Of a stretch of 64,000 nt of DNA, positions 16,492 through 25,352 are shown one piece after another. The notes under the pieces are model-generated. The model searched no databases. It was not told where the DNA came from and worked only from the letters and a program-made list of their open reading frames with translations. The position numbers were made by a program, and so were the translations under genes. The DNA comes from Pectinatus haikarae (lineage in GTDB: Bacteria; Bacillota; Negativicutes; Selenomonadales; Selenomonadaceae), in assembly GCF_030813505.1 (NCBI RefSeq), contig NZ_JAUSUE010000014.1. The stretch is one strand, 5' to 3'. Every line of letters starts with the position of its first letter. Positions within the stretch are counted from its first letter, which is position 1.

Positions 16492-18039
16492 ATGAAAAAA
16501 GATCCTCCTGATCAAGTATGGATAGGTGTAGATATTGGCACTACGGGAGTGCGTGCTATAGCATATATGGCTGATTCTACAAATATAGGTTCGTCGGAGG
16601 CATTTTATCCGCTGCTGACACCACGGCCTGATTGGGCTGAGGAAAGTCCGCTGCAAATTTATGAGGCTGTTCAAGAAGTGATAAAAAATACCGCCGATCA
16701 GCTTCGGTATAAAAATATAAAAGCTTCGGGAATAGCTCTGAGTACAGTTATGCATAGTTTTGCAGGTCTGGATGAGGCTAAAAAACCGTTGATGAATATG
16801 CAGACATGGGCAGACAGCCGCAGCCTGAATATAGTACGTGAATTGAAAAAAGATACTGAGCTGTCAAGGGACTTTTATAACAGAACATGTTGCCCCATTC
16901 ATGCTTGTTATCCTTTAGCAAAAATCTTATGGCTGCGTAAGTATGCTGAAGATATATTCAAAAAAACTAAATATATAGGCTCATTAAAAGATTACATATT
17001 TTATAATCTGACGGGTGAATGGGTTATTGATCATTCTACCGCCAGTACCAGCGGAATGTACAATGCAAAAAAAATGGATTGGGATGATGAAATTTTAAGG
17101 TATGCAGGTGTAAAAAAAACTGCACTGCCGGCCATAGTTTCTACTACTTATCATTCATTTTTAAGCAGGCGGGCAGCCGAATTTCTTCATCTGCAAAGTG
17201 GAATGCCGGTAGTCATCGGCGCAACGGACGGCGTGCTTGTCAATGTGGGGATAGGTGCAGTAAATCCGGGGCAATTGAGCGCTACTATAGGTACAAGCGG
17301 TGCATTGCGTATGTTGACGACCAAACCGATGGTCGATAAGCATATGAGAACTTGGTGCTATAACCTGACAGATGAAATGTGGGTAGCCGGAGGAGCGATA
17401 AATAACGGCGGTATGATATTGCGATGGCTGCGTGACAAGGTTTGCCATTACAGCAAAAATCAAATGGAAAACATAGATGTAGATCCGTACGATCTGATGA
17501 CGTTGAAAGCGGGACATGTAGCACCGGGCTCTGAAGGACTGATATTAATGCCGTTTTTCACAGGTGAACGGGCACCTTATTGGAATTCGGAACTGCGTGG
17601 TATATTTTTTGGATTGTCTTTAAATCATGGACGCTCGCATATGATTCGGGCCGCAATGGAAGGAATCTGCTATTGCCTGAATAGTGTATTTATGGCCTTG
17701 CAGGATTTTGGCAATATCAAAGATATAAGAGTAAGCGGTAGCTTTACTAAATCTCCGCTATGGCTGCAAATACTTGCGGATGTTCTCGATCAAAAGCTGA
17801 TATTACCGGGCAATAGTGAAGGTGCCGCCTTTGGTGCAGCTGTTCTTGGATTTATTTCTGACGGTACTTTAAAGAATATAAATGAAACGGCAGCACTGGT
17901 TAATTCAAAAAAAATTTTTGCACCAATTGCCGAAAATACGGAAGTGTACAAGCGATTATATGACATATTCAGCAGATTATATTTCAATTTGCAGGATGAA
18001 TTTGCAGATATTGTTTCTTACCAGACTAAACTGCATTAA
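16492..18039 (+). CDS. gntK: Gluconokinase (FGGY family)
   Basis: 515 residues from the ATG at 16492, which has a GGAAGGTAGG site; the longer in-frame start at 16432 lies in the promoter. FGGY kinase blocks: VWIGVDIGTTGVRAIAY at the N terminus, WADSRS (~105), ATDGVLVNVGIGAVNPGQ with the second phosphate motif TIGTSGALR, and a C-terminal VSGSFTKSPLWLQILADVLD. The length and TTGVRA pattern match Bacillus-type GntK. It phosphorylates gluconate to 6-phosphogluconate, the substrate of the next gene's product. It lies 88 bases before gnd, in the same transcription unit. Confidence 0.9.
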   Translation: MKKDPPDQVWIGVDIGTTGVRAIAYMADSTNIGSSEAFYPLLTPRPDWAEESPLQIYEAVQEVIKNTADQLRYKNIKASGIALSTVMHSFAGLDEAKKPLMNMQTWADSRSLNIVRELKKDTELSRDFYNRTCCPIHACYPLAKILWLRKYAEDIFKKTKYIGSLKDYIFYNLTGEWVIDHSTASTSGMYNAKKMDWDDEILRYAGVKKTALPAIVSTTYHSFLSRRAAEFLHLQSGMPVVIGATDGVLVNVGIGAVNPGQLSATIGTSGALRMLTTKPMVDKHMRTWCYNLTDEMWVAGGAINNGGMILRWLRDKVCHYSKNQMENIDVDPYDLMTLKAGHVAPGSEGLILMPFFTGERAPYWNSELRGIFFGLSLNHGRSHMIRAAMEGICYCLNSVFMALQDFGNIKDIRVSGSFTKSPLWLQILADVLDQKLILPGNSEGAAFGAAVLGFISDGTLKNINETAALVNSKKIFAPIAENTEVYKRLYDIFSRLYFNLQDEFADIVSYQTKLH

Positions 18040-18127
18040 AAATTTTGGTTAAAAGGATATTTTTTGCGCATCATGAAATATAATTAAAGAGTATAATATT
18101 TATTACAAAAAGGGACAGGTGATGACA

Positions 18128-19543
18128 ATGCCGGAAATGGATATAGGCATAATCGGAATGGCTGTCATGGGAAGCAATCTTGCTCTCAACATGGCGGATC
18201 ATGGTTTTAAGGTAGCTGCGTATAATCGTACAGCCAATCTTACAAGAGAAGTAATTAAGAATACACCGCACAAAAATTTAGAAGGATTCTATAGTATGCA
18301 GGAATTCTTGCATTCGCTGAAAAGTCCGCGCAGAGTGATGCTTATGATCAAAGCGGGCAAACCAGTTGATTCAGTAATTGAAGAATTGATCCCGCAGCTT
18401 GATAAGGGCGATATAGTAATTGACGGAGGCAATTCCTTTTTTGAAGATACTATACGGCGCTATTCGTATCTAAAGGAAAAGGGGATAAACTATTTTGGTG
18501 TTGGAATCTCCGGCGGCGAAAAAGGTGCAAGATTCGGACCATCCATAATGCCGGGGGGGAATAAAGATCTATATAAACATGTGCAGCCTGTTTTTGAGGC
18601 TATTTCAGCGCATGTGGGTGAAGAACCCTGCTGCACCTATATCGGTGATAATGGTGCTGGCCATTACGTAAAAATGGTTCATAATGGTATAGAATATGCC
18701 GACATGCAGCTTATCGCAGAGACCTATCTGCTGCTCCGTCATGTAGGTGGTTTTGATAATAAAAAATTATCGGAAATATTTCATGAGTGGAATAAAGGTG
18801 AGCTGCACAGCTATCTTATCGGTATAACGGCAGATATTTTTGCTGAAAATGACGAAAACAATCAAGATGGACAACTTGTAGACAAAATATTGGACAGTGC
18901 AGGACAAAAAGGAACAGGGCGCTGGACCAGTATTCAGGCTTTAAAGCAGGGCGTTGATATTTCCATGATCACTGCGGCGTGCAATACACGTGTCTTATCC
19001 AATTTACGGGAAGAACGGAAAAAAGCTTCTGCTGAAATAAAAGCACCCGTATATGACAAAAAAATGAGTGATTCTTTTATAGAGGAAGTACGTAAAAGTC
19101 TGTATGCGGCTAAGATAATTGCTTATGCTCAAGGATTTTCTCTATATAATTCGGCTAGTAAGGAATACGGATGGGATCTTGATTTTGGGAAAATAGCTTC
19201 TATTTTCCGTGCCGGATGTATAATACAGGCTGAGTTTCTGAATAAGATAACGGAAGCTTATGGGAAAAATAAGAATCTGCCGAATTTAATGTTTGACAAA
19301 TTTTTTCTTGAAAATATAAATGAAAATCAGTCAAGTTTACGTAATATAATTTGTCTTGCCATAAATAAAGGAATTCCTGTACCGGCTTTGTCAAATGCGC
19401 TGCAATATTTAGATGCTCATCGCAGTCCGCAGATCGGTGCTAATCTGATTCAGGCGCAAAGAGACTATTTCGGCGCGCACACATATGAAAGAACTGATAA
19501 GGAAGGCGTATTTCATCATGAGTGGCAGGAGCACTATAAATAA
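18128..19543 (+). CDS. gnd: 6-phosphogluconate dehydrogenase (decarboxylating)
   Basis: 471 residues from the ATG at 18128, five bases after AGGTGA (18117-18122); GTG 18119 and ATG 18122 are alternatives within that site. The NADP-binding motif IGMAVMGSNLALNMADHG, then IDGGNSFFEDT, GVGISGGEKGARFGPSIMPGG and the catalytic Lys/Asn region YVKMVHNGIEYADMQLIAE identify the enzyme. It oxidises 6-phosphogluconate to ribulose-5-phosphate and CO2. Its pairing with gluconokinase makes a complete gluconate entry route. Confidence 0.95.
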   Translation: MPEMDIGIIGMAVMGSNLALNMADHGFKVAAYNRTANLTREVIKNTPHKNLEGFYSMQEFLHSLKSPRRVMLMIKAGKPVDSVIEELIPQLDKGDIVIDGGNSFFEDTIRRYSYLKEKGINYFGVGISGGEKGARFGPSIMPGGNKDLYKHVQPVFEAISAHVGEEPCCTYIGDNGAGHYVKMVHNGIEYADMQLIAETYLLLRHVGGFDNKKLSEIFHEWNKGELHSYLIGITADIFAENDENNQDGQLVDKILDSAGQKGTGRWTSIQALKQGVDISMITAACNTRVLSNLREERKKASAEIKAPVYDKKMSDSFIEEVRKSLYAAKIIAYAQGFSLYNSASKEYGWDLDFGKIASIFRAGCIIQAEFLNKITEAYGKNKNLPNLMFDKFFLENINENQSSLRNIICLAINKGIPVPALSNALQYLDAHRSPQIGANLIQAQRDYFGAHTYERTDKEGVFHHEWQEHYK

Positions 19544-19555
19544 ACTGTGAAAGCT

Positions 19556-19625
19556 TTGCAGTTATATTGCAAGGATAATTTCTCTGCGGATTAGTAAGGT
19601 AAGTCTGCAGAGAAATTAACTGCAA
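19556..19625 (+). terminator. Long bulged stem-loop between gnd and gntP
   Basis: Two nested perfect inverted repeats: TTGCAGTT (19556-19563) with AACTGCAA (19618-19625), and AATTTCTCTGC (19577-19587) with GCAGAGAAATT (19607-19617). The left side has a 13-base bulge. It may end or process the gnd transcript, although no T-run follows. Confidence 0.5.
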
Positions 19626-19692
19626 TACAAAATCGTATTTATAATTAATTTTATATTTGGAAATTTGTGTATTTACTTTAAATATATAAATT

Positions 19693-19721
19693 TTGTTCAG
19701 AGTTACTATGTTCTATATAAT
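19693..19721 (+). promoter_or_regulatory. Putative promoter of the gntP unit
   Basis: TTGTTC (19693-19698), a 17-base spacer and a perfect TATAAT (19716-19721) lie 48 bp before gntP. The transport and kinase unit can therefore be transcribed independently of gntK-gnd. Confidence 0.7.
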
Positions 19722-19768
19722 ACCAGTTATTTGCTAATGATATTTACATTTTTAAAGGAGTGAAATTT

Positions 19769-21085
19769 ATGCCATTAATTATTTTAGCAATTGGAATAGC
19801 CATTTTGTTTTTTTTAATCGTTAAAGTTAAACTCAATAGTTTTTTGTCGTTAGTATTGGTAGCAGGCATTGTGGGATATGCAGAAGGACTGCCGATTACT
19901 CAGATCATCCCCACGATCGAAAAGGGGCTGGGGGGGACTCTGGGGGGGCTGGCAATAGTTGTATCCTTTGGCGCAATGCTCGGTAAGCTTATGGCAGAAA
20001 GCGGCGGAGCGCAGAGAATCGCTACCACGCTTATCAATGTATTCGGTCGGAAGAACGTAAAATGGGCCGTATGTATTACAGGATTTATTGTAGGGATAGC
20101 ATTATTTTATGAAATTGGCTTTGTACTGTTAATACCACTGGTATTCACTATTGCCGCCTCAGCCAAGATCCCTCTTTTGGAAGTAGGGATACCGATGGCA
20201 GCGGCTCTTTCCGTAACACATGGTTTTTTGCCGCCGCATCCCGGACCTACGGCTATTGCCGTTATTTACAATGCTGATATCGGGCTTACTCTTGTGTACG
20301 GTGCGATAATAGCTATTCCTACTGCAATCGTAAGCGGGCCGCTGTTTTATAATTGTGTAAAAGGTTTGAATCCGGAAATACCAGAGGGATTATATAATCC
20401 AAAAGTATTTAAGGATGACGAAATGCCGAGTTTTCTAACCAGTATTTTAACGGCACTCATTCCCGTTGTTTTGATGGCTGCCGCTGCGATAGCTAAATTG
20501 ACACTTGCTAAGGATTCATTACTGTTCAATGTTCTGACATTTTTAGGAACACCTGATATGGCACTTGCAATTTCTGTGAGTATTGCTATATATACTTTTG
20601 GACTCAGCCGCGGAAAATCAATGACTGAAATAATGAAGACAGTGGAAAGCGCTGTTCTGGCCATCGCTATGATACTTTTGATTGTCGGCGGCGGGGGAGC
20701 GCTGAAACAGATACTCATAGACAGCGGTGTCGGCAAATACATAGGAGAATTATTGTCGGGTTCGAATATGTCTCCGCTGCTTCTGGCATGGCTTATTGCA
20801 GCTGTCATCCGTATCGCCTGCGGTTCTGCTACGGTAGCAGCACTCACTGCCGGTGGAATTGCGGCACCTCTTGTGGCTCTGACGGGAGTAAGTCCTGAAC
20901 TTATGGTTCTTGCTACAGGTGCGGGTAGTTTGATAATAAGTCCGCCAAATGATCCCGGATTTTGGCTTTTTAAAGAGTTCTTTGGCCTTACTGTTAAGGA
21001 AACTGTAAAGACATGGTGTGCACTGGAAACCATAATTTCAGTTATGGGACTTATCGGTGTACTGGTGATTTCAATGTTTGTGTAA
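19769..21085 (+). CDS. Gluconate/sugar-acid:H+ symporter, GntP family
   Basis: 438 residues from the ATG at 19769 with an AAAGGAG site; an in-frame GTG at 19760 is too close to that site. It is a polytopic protein with 12 or more hydrophobic segments. Family blocks include GGTLGGLAIVVSFGAMLGKL near the N terminus, HGFLPPHPGPTAIA (~152) and SATVAALTAGG (~355), characteristic of GntP permeases. Members import gluconate, idonate, glycerate or related acids. The adjoining gntK-gnd favours gluconate, while the downstream enzymes hint at another sugar acid. Confidence 0.88.
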   Translation: MPLIILAIGIAILFFLIVKVKLNSFLSLVLVAGIVGYAEGLPITQIIPTIEKGLGGTLGGLAIVVSFGAMLGKLMAESGGAQRIATTLINVFGRKNVKWAVCITGFIVGIALFYEIGFVLLIPLVFTIAASAKIPLLEVGIPMAAALSVTHGFLPPHPGPTAIAVIYNADIGLTLVYGAIIAIPTAIVSGPLFYNCVKGLNPEIPEGLYNPKVFKDDEMPSFLTSILTALIPVVLMAAAAIAKLTLAKDSLLFNVLTFLGTPDMALAISVSIAIYTFGLSRGKSMTEIMKTVESAVLAIAMILLIVGGGGALKQILIDSGVGKYIGELLSGSNMSPLLLAWLIAAVIRIACGSATVAALTAGGIAAPLVALTGVSPELMVLATGAGSLIISPPNDPGFWLFKEFFGLTVKETVKTWCALETIISVMGLIGVLVISMFV

Positions 21086-21115
21086 CCTTAAGGTTATAAA
21101 AGGAGAGACAATACC

Positions 21116-22642
21116 ATGGGATATTTAATGGGTATTGATGTGGGTTCAACAAATTATAAAGTAATTGCCTGTGACTATGACGGCAACTTTTTATCCGTAT
21201 CTACTCGCCCGGGGAATACGGTTTATAAAGAAAACGGGTGGGCCGAATTGGATCCTCAAAAGATGTGGGAAAATATCGCTGCCTGTATAAAGGATGTAAG
21301 TGATGCATTGTCAGAAGATAAATGTGTAGGTATAGGTGTAGCTGCAAACGGAGAAGATGTGCTGTTGGATGAAGCAGGTTATCCGGTTCATCCGACGATA
21401 CGTTGGTTTGATACGCGTACAGATAAAATAGCTGAAGAATGGGGCCGATTTGGTGTAGATAAAGTTTATGATATAACCGGTATCAATCCTAATCCTGTGG
21501 CCGGAATCACGAAGCTGCAGTGGATTATGAAGAATCGGCCGGAAGCTATGAAAAAAGCAAAATACTATATACAAATACAGGGCTTTATCAGTTATAAATT
21601 AACAGGGACAGCTAAAACAAGCTGGACAAATGCCTGCCGTACGATGGCTTTTGATCTGCGAAAACGGCAATGGTCTGAAGAAATAATTGAGGCATCAGGT
21701 CTGCCCAGAGAAATTTTTGTTGATCCTATCCGTCCTGGAGAATTGGTAGGGTGTACTACAAAAAAAATAAAAGATATTACCGGATTACCGGAAGGCACGC
21801 CTGTTTATGCCGGAGGAATAGATTATGCGTGCGGGACTTTCGCTACAGGAATAATCAAATCAGGTCAAATGCTAGATTCTACCGGAACAAGTGAACAAAT
21901 AGTGGCGATTGTTGATGAACCTAAAAATGATCCTGAATTTATTGGTAAAAACTTTACTTCAGTATCATATGTTGTAGACGATAAATATTATATTATGGGT
22001 ATGATTGTTTCTTCAGGTGGAATTTTTGAATGGTTTAAAAAAGAATTTAAGTGTGCTTCTTTTGAAGAACTCATTGAGGAAGCTGAAAAACAACCGATCG
22101 GTTCTAATGGATGCATGCTGATGCCGTATTTTTCAGGCAGGTATTCATTAGGCAGTGATCCATGTGCCAGAGGAGCGTTTCTAGGAGTCACAAGAGCGTC
22201 TAAAAGAGGAGATTTTGTCAGAGCCATATTAGAAGGGCTGTGCTTTGAAATGCATAGTATCATTATAGAAATTGAGAAAATGTCAGGTAAAAATATTGAT
22301 TCTATTTATGCTATAGGAGGAGCAACAAAAAGTGATTTTTGGCTGCAGATGAAAGCCGATGTTACGGGTATTCCGGTGAAAAGCAAACAGGTCCCTGAAG
22401 CTGCAGCACTGGGAGCGGCTATGTTGGCAGGTCTTGGAGCGGGGATTTACAAAAATTCTGAAGATGCGGTCTCTAAAGTTGCGTTCCCAGAAAAAATATA
22501 TAGTCCTGATGCAGAAAAACATATAAGGTATATGCAGCTTTATGAATCATTAAATTCTAAGATGTATCCTGCGCTTATAGAATTCAATAAAAAAGTTACT
22601 GAAATACAGACCAAGTTTTTATCCTTGAGGAGGAATTTATAG
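21116..22642 (+). CDS. FGGY family carbohydrate kinase, substrate unknown
   Basis: 508 residues. The N-terminal phosphate motif is MGIDVGSTNYKVIACDYDG, the active-site region has IRWFDTRTDK, GGIDYACGTFATG precedes the second motif STGTSEQ, and a C-terminal AIGGATKSDFWLQMKADVTG completes the fold. It resembles xylulokinase and gluconokinase but is clearly different from GntK upstream. The last base of its stop codon is the first base of the next gene's GTG (22642), so translation is coupled. It probably phosphorylates a sugar, sugar acid or polyol imported by the GntP protein. Confidence 0.85.
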   Translation: MGYLMGIDVGSTNYKVIACDYDGNFLSVSTRPGNTVYKENGWAELDPQKMWENIAACIKDVSDALSEDKCVGIGVAANGEDVLLDEAGYPVHPTIRWFDTRTDKIAEEWGRFGVDKVYDITGINPNPVAGITKLQWIMKNRPEAMKKAKYYIQIQGFISYKLTGTAKTSWTNACRTMAFDLRKRQWSEEIIEASGLPREIFVDPIRPGELVGCTTKKIKDITGLPEGTPVYAGGIDYACGTFATGIIKSGQMLDSTGTSEQIVAIVDEPKNDPEFIGKNFTSVSYVVDDKYYIMGMIVSSGGIFEWFKKEFKCASFEELIEEAEKQPIGSNGCMLMPYFSGRYSLGSDPCARGAFLGVTRASKRGDFVRAILEGLCFEMHSIIIEIEKMSGKNIDSIYAIGGATKSDFWLQMKADVTGIPVKSKQVPEAAALGAAMLAGLGAGIYKNSEDAVSKVAFPEKIYSPDAEKHIRYMQLYESLNSKMYPALIEFNKKVTEIQTKFLSLRRNL

Positions 22643-22998
22643 TGAAATATGAAGTTGTGATCACTAATATAGGTGAATTTGTACTGCAATTTATGCAGAC
22701 ACGTGACAGTATGATCCTTTTTGATAAGGATGTTCCCTATGAATACATGAATATGGTAGTAGCACATAACAAGGGTGAAATAGATGGAGAAATAGCAGCA
22801 GGTGATAAACTGCATATAGCAGGTATGGAGTATGCGGTTACAGCCGTTGGTGATGAGGCCATGCGTACTTTGAAAGAAAAAGGACATTGTACTTTGGTTT
22901 TCAAGGGTATGGATAAGGTTGAGCAACCAGGGCAGATAATGCTGAAGGGGAACGGCCTTCCGCGTGTAATGATCGGAGATACAATAAGATTTGAATAA
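22642..22998 (+). CDS. Orphan PTS glucitol/sorbitol-type EIIA protein
   Basis: 118 residues. The body aligns by eye with the SrlB/GutB EIIA family: AHNKGEIDGEIAAGDKL, YAVTAVGDEAMRTLKEKGH and VMIGDTIRFE at the end. The residue at the phosphorylation site is kept (His42 in AHNKGE), so it could accept phosphate from HPr. No EIIB or EIIC genes are in the neighbourhood, where transport is by a GntP symporter. It starts with GTG overlapping the upstream kinase stop. A regulatory, phosphorylation-dependent role on the kinase or the pathway is an inference. Confidence 0.85.
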   Translation: MKYEVVITNIGEFVLQFMQTRDSMILFDKDVPYEYMNMVVAHNKGEIDGEIAAGDKLHIAGMEYAVTAVGDEAMRTLKEKGHCTLVFKGMDKVEQPGQIMLKGNGLPRVMIGDTIRFE

Positions 22999-23019
22999 AA
23001 ATATTTGGAGGTTTTATTA

Positions 23020-24087
23020 ATGCAAATTTTAGTAATAGGTGATCCATTATTATCTTCACAGAAATTAGCAAAAGCTGTTTATGATGTTTTGGGAAAAAAT
23101 ATAAAGGTTCATTGTGTAGATTGGAAGCCGGCCAGTAATGAAGAATTTTGGTATTTGCGCAGCATTGTAGAAAAGCAAGGTCCGTCTGTAGGAAAACCGC
23201 CCCGGGAGATATTTGACTTTGTGTCTGAGGTGGATATGATTATTACGCAGCATACGCCAATCAATGCACAAATTATTGACGCAGCAAAAAAGTGTAAGAT
23301 TATTGGCGTATGTCGTGCCGGTGTAGAAAATATCGATGTAGATGCCGCTACTAAAAGGGGGATCGCCGTTTCAAGAACAATGGGACGCAACGCGCATGCT
23401 GTATCTGATTATACGGTGGGATTGATGCTTGCTGAAATGCGCAATATAGCACGTGCTCATGCTGAACTAAAAAAAGGTAATTGGAAAAAAGAGTATACTA
23501 ATGTTTCTTTTGTAGGAGATATGTATGAAAAAACAATTGGTCTCGTTGGTTTTGGCTATATTGGACATTTAGTAGCAAAAAAACTCAGCGGATTTGATGT
23601 GAAAATTTTAGTATATGATCCATATGCAAAAGATGATGATATTAAAGCTTGCGGAGGGAATAAGGTAACATTGGAGTACTTGTGTAAAAATTCTGATTTT
23701 ATCAGTATGCATGCACGTTTGACAGATGAAACACAAGGGCTTATGGGGGCCGATCAATTTGCCGTTATGAAACCGACAGCTTATATTATAAATACGGCCA
23801 GAGCTGGATTGATCGAGGAACAGGCACTTATTGATGCTCTTCAAAAAAAGAAAATTGGCGGCGCAGGCATTGATGTATATTGGGTGGAACCTCCAGCGGC
23901 TGATCATCCGCTCATGTCATTGCCAAATGTAACCATTACACCTCATCTGGCGGGTTCTACAAAAGATACATTCAATAGAACACCATATATATTGCTGCAG
24001 GAAATTAAAAGAGCGGCCGGGCAAGGAGATCTGCGCTGGTTTGTCAACTCAGATGAAGTGAATGTTATTCTCGATGAATTTAAATAA
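23020..24087 (+). CDS. D-isomer-specific 2-hydroxyacid dehydrogenase
   Basis: 355 residues from the ATG at 23020 with a TTGGAGGTT site. Phosphoglycerate dehydrogenase-like fold: the substrate region has CRAGVENIDVDAATKRGIAV, the NAD motif is LVGFGYIGHLVAKKL, and the catalytic triad is in NTARAG (Arg), VEPP (Glu) and TPHLAG (His). The ~75-residue N-terminal portion, with DWKPASNEEFW, is longer than in simple lactate-type enzymes. It would interconvert a 2-keto acid and a D-2-hydroxy acid with NAD(P)H. In this operon a sugar-acid-derived 2-keto acid is the probable substrate. Confidence 0.87.
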   Translation: MQILVIGDPLLSSQKLAKAVYDVLGKNIKVHCVDWKPASNEEFWYLRSIVEKQGPSVGKPPREIFDFVSEVDMIITQHTPINAQIIDAAKKCKIIGVCRAGVENIDVDAATKRGIAVSRTMGRNAHAVSDYTVGLMLAEMRNIARAHAELKKGNWKKEYTNVSFVGDMYEKTIGLVGFGYIGHLVAKKLSGFDVKILVYDPYAKDDDIKACGGNKVTLEYLCKNSDFISMHARLTDETQGLMGADQFAVMKPTAYIINTARAGLIEEQALIDALQKKKIGGAGIDVYWVEPPAADHPLMSLPNVTITPHLAGSTKDTFNRTPYILLQEIKRAAGQGDLRWFVNSDEVNVILDEFK

Positions 24088-24146
24088 ATTTTTCAACAGA
24101 AAAATATTTAATTATATTGAATGAGGCGGAAGGAATGACTTAAAAT

Positions 24147-25238
24147 ATGAAAGCAGCGATATACAGAGACATTAATGATATAAGTGTGGAAAATATTGAA
24201 AAACCATCGGTCGGAAATGGGGAATTACTTGTAAAAGTCAAAGCCTGCGCTATATGCGGAGGAGATTTACGAACATTTAAACATGGACATAATTCCATAA
24301 AGCCTCCCATTGTATTGGGACATGAATTTGCCGGTGCCATTGTCGAAACAGGAGAAGGAATAGAACGATATCACACAGGGAACAGAGTAATTGTTGCGCC
24401 CGGAATTGGCTGTGGCAGTTGTTCCTATTGTTTATCGGGTCACCAAAACTTATGTCCGACAAGAAAAACAATTGCTCATATTTATAATGGTGGTTTTGCC
24501 GAATATGTGAAGATACCGGCAAATGCAGTACGAGCGGGAAATGTTAATTTTATTCCCGATGAGGTGGATTATTTGAGCGCTTCGTTAGCGGAACCGCTGG
24601 CTTGTGTGATAAATGGTCAGGAGGCCATGAATATACAGCTTGGAGATACAGTAGCAGTGATTGGTGCAGGTCCTATAGGATTAATGCATGCGGAACTTGC
24701 CAGAGCACACGGAGCAGGAAAAGTTTTTTTGATTAATCGCAGCGGCAAGCGACTGGAAGGTGCAAAAAATTTTAAATATGATGCATATATTGATACAAGT
24801 AAAGAAGATGCAGCAACAAAGATAATGGATCTGACTGAAGGTTTAGGCGTAAACGCTGCTATAGTAACGGCAGGAAGTGCAGATGCTCAAAACATGGGAA
24901 TAAGAATATCTGGTAAAATGGGAAAGGTATGTTTGTTTGCAGGACTTCCTAAAGATAAACCCTTGTTGAATTTTGATGTTAATTTTATCCATTATCGGCA
25001 GATTACATTGTATGGAACATTTTCATCCGCACCACGCCATAATGCACTGGCCATTGAAATGATAAGAAGTAAGAAAATTGATGCTGATAAACTTTTGACA
25101 CATATAGTTGCGCTGGATGATATTTGCAGAGGGATGGAGCTGGTTGAGAAACGCGCCGGATTGAGAGTCGCAGTCATACCGGATATGCGTGCAGTAGATG
25201 AAGATATAAAAAAGCATAAAAATATAATAGTCGGTTAA
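24147..25238 (+). CDS. Zinc-dependent medium-chain dehydrogenase (sugar/polyol type)
   Basis: 363 residues. Catalytic zinc ligands: CAICGGDLRTF (Cys, ~36) and GHEFAG (His-Glu, ~60). The structural zinc loop is GCGSCSYCLSGHQNLC (~91-106). The Rossmann motif is VIGAGPIGLMHAELA (~173). It resembles sorbitol, threonine and galactitol-1-phosphate dehydrogenases, which oxidise secondary alcohols with NAD. It is the last gene of the gntP unit and is followed by a strong terminator. The substrate is unknown; together with the neighbouring hydroxyacid dehydrogenase it implies a two-step oxidation or epimerisation of a sugar acid or polyol. Confidence 0.87.
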   Translation: MKAAIYRDINDISVENIEKPSVGNGELLVKVKACAICGGDLRTFKHGHNSIKPPIVLGHEFAGAIVETGEGIERYHTGNRVIVAPGIGCGSCSYCLSGHQNLCPTRKTIAHIYNGGFAEYVKIPANAVRAGNVNFIPDEVDYLSASLAEPLACVINGQEAMNIQLGDTVAVIGAGPIGLMHAELARAHGAGKVFLINRSGKRLEGAKNFKYDAYIDTSKEDAATKIMDLTEGLGVNAAIVTAGSADAQNMGIRISGKMGKVCLFAGLPKDKPLLNFDVNFIHYRQITLYGTFSSAPRHNALAIEMIRSKKIDADKLLTHIVALDDICRGMELVEKRAGLRVAVIPDMRAVDEDIKKHKNIIVG

Positions 25239-25244
25239 AATGTA

Positions 25245-25303
25245 AAATCCTTAAGCAATTCAATTATTTTGTATTATTTGTTTAAGGATTTCTTTTTTTT
25301 TAT
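25245..25303 (+). terminator. Terminator of the sugar-acid operon
   Basis: A 10-bp perfect stem (25245-25254 with 25282-25291) and a 27-base loop are followed by TCTTTTTTTT. Confidence 0.8.
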
Positions 25304-25352
25304 TTTTTATAGTACAATAAAAATACAATTTACTTTAAAGTGAGAGATATAA

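Noticed and set aside
20347..21033. Long minus-strand open frame of 228 codons inside gntP
   Set aside because: It lies fully antisense to a well-supported membrane transporter and its composition is the mirror of that gene's codons.
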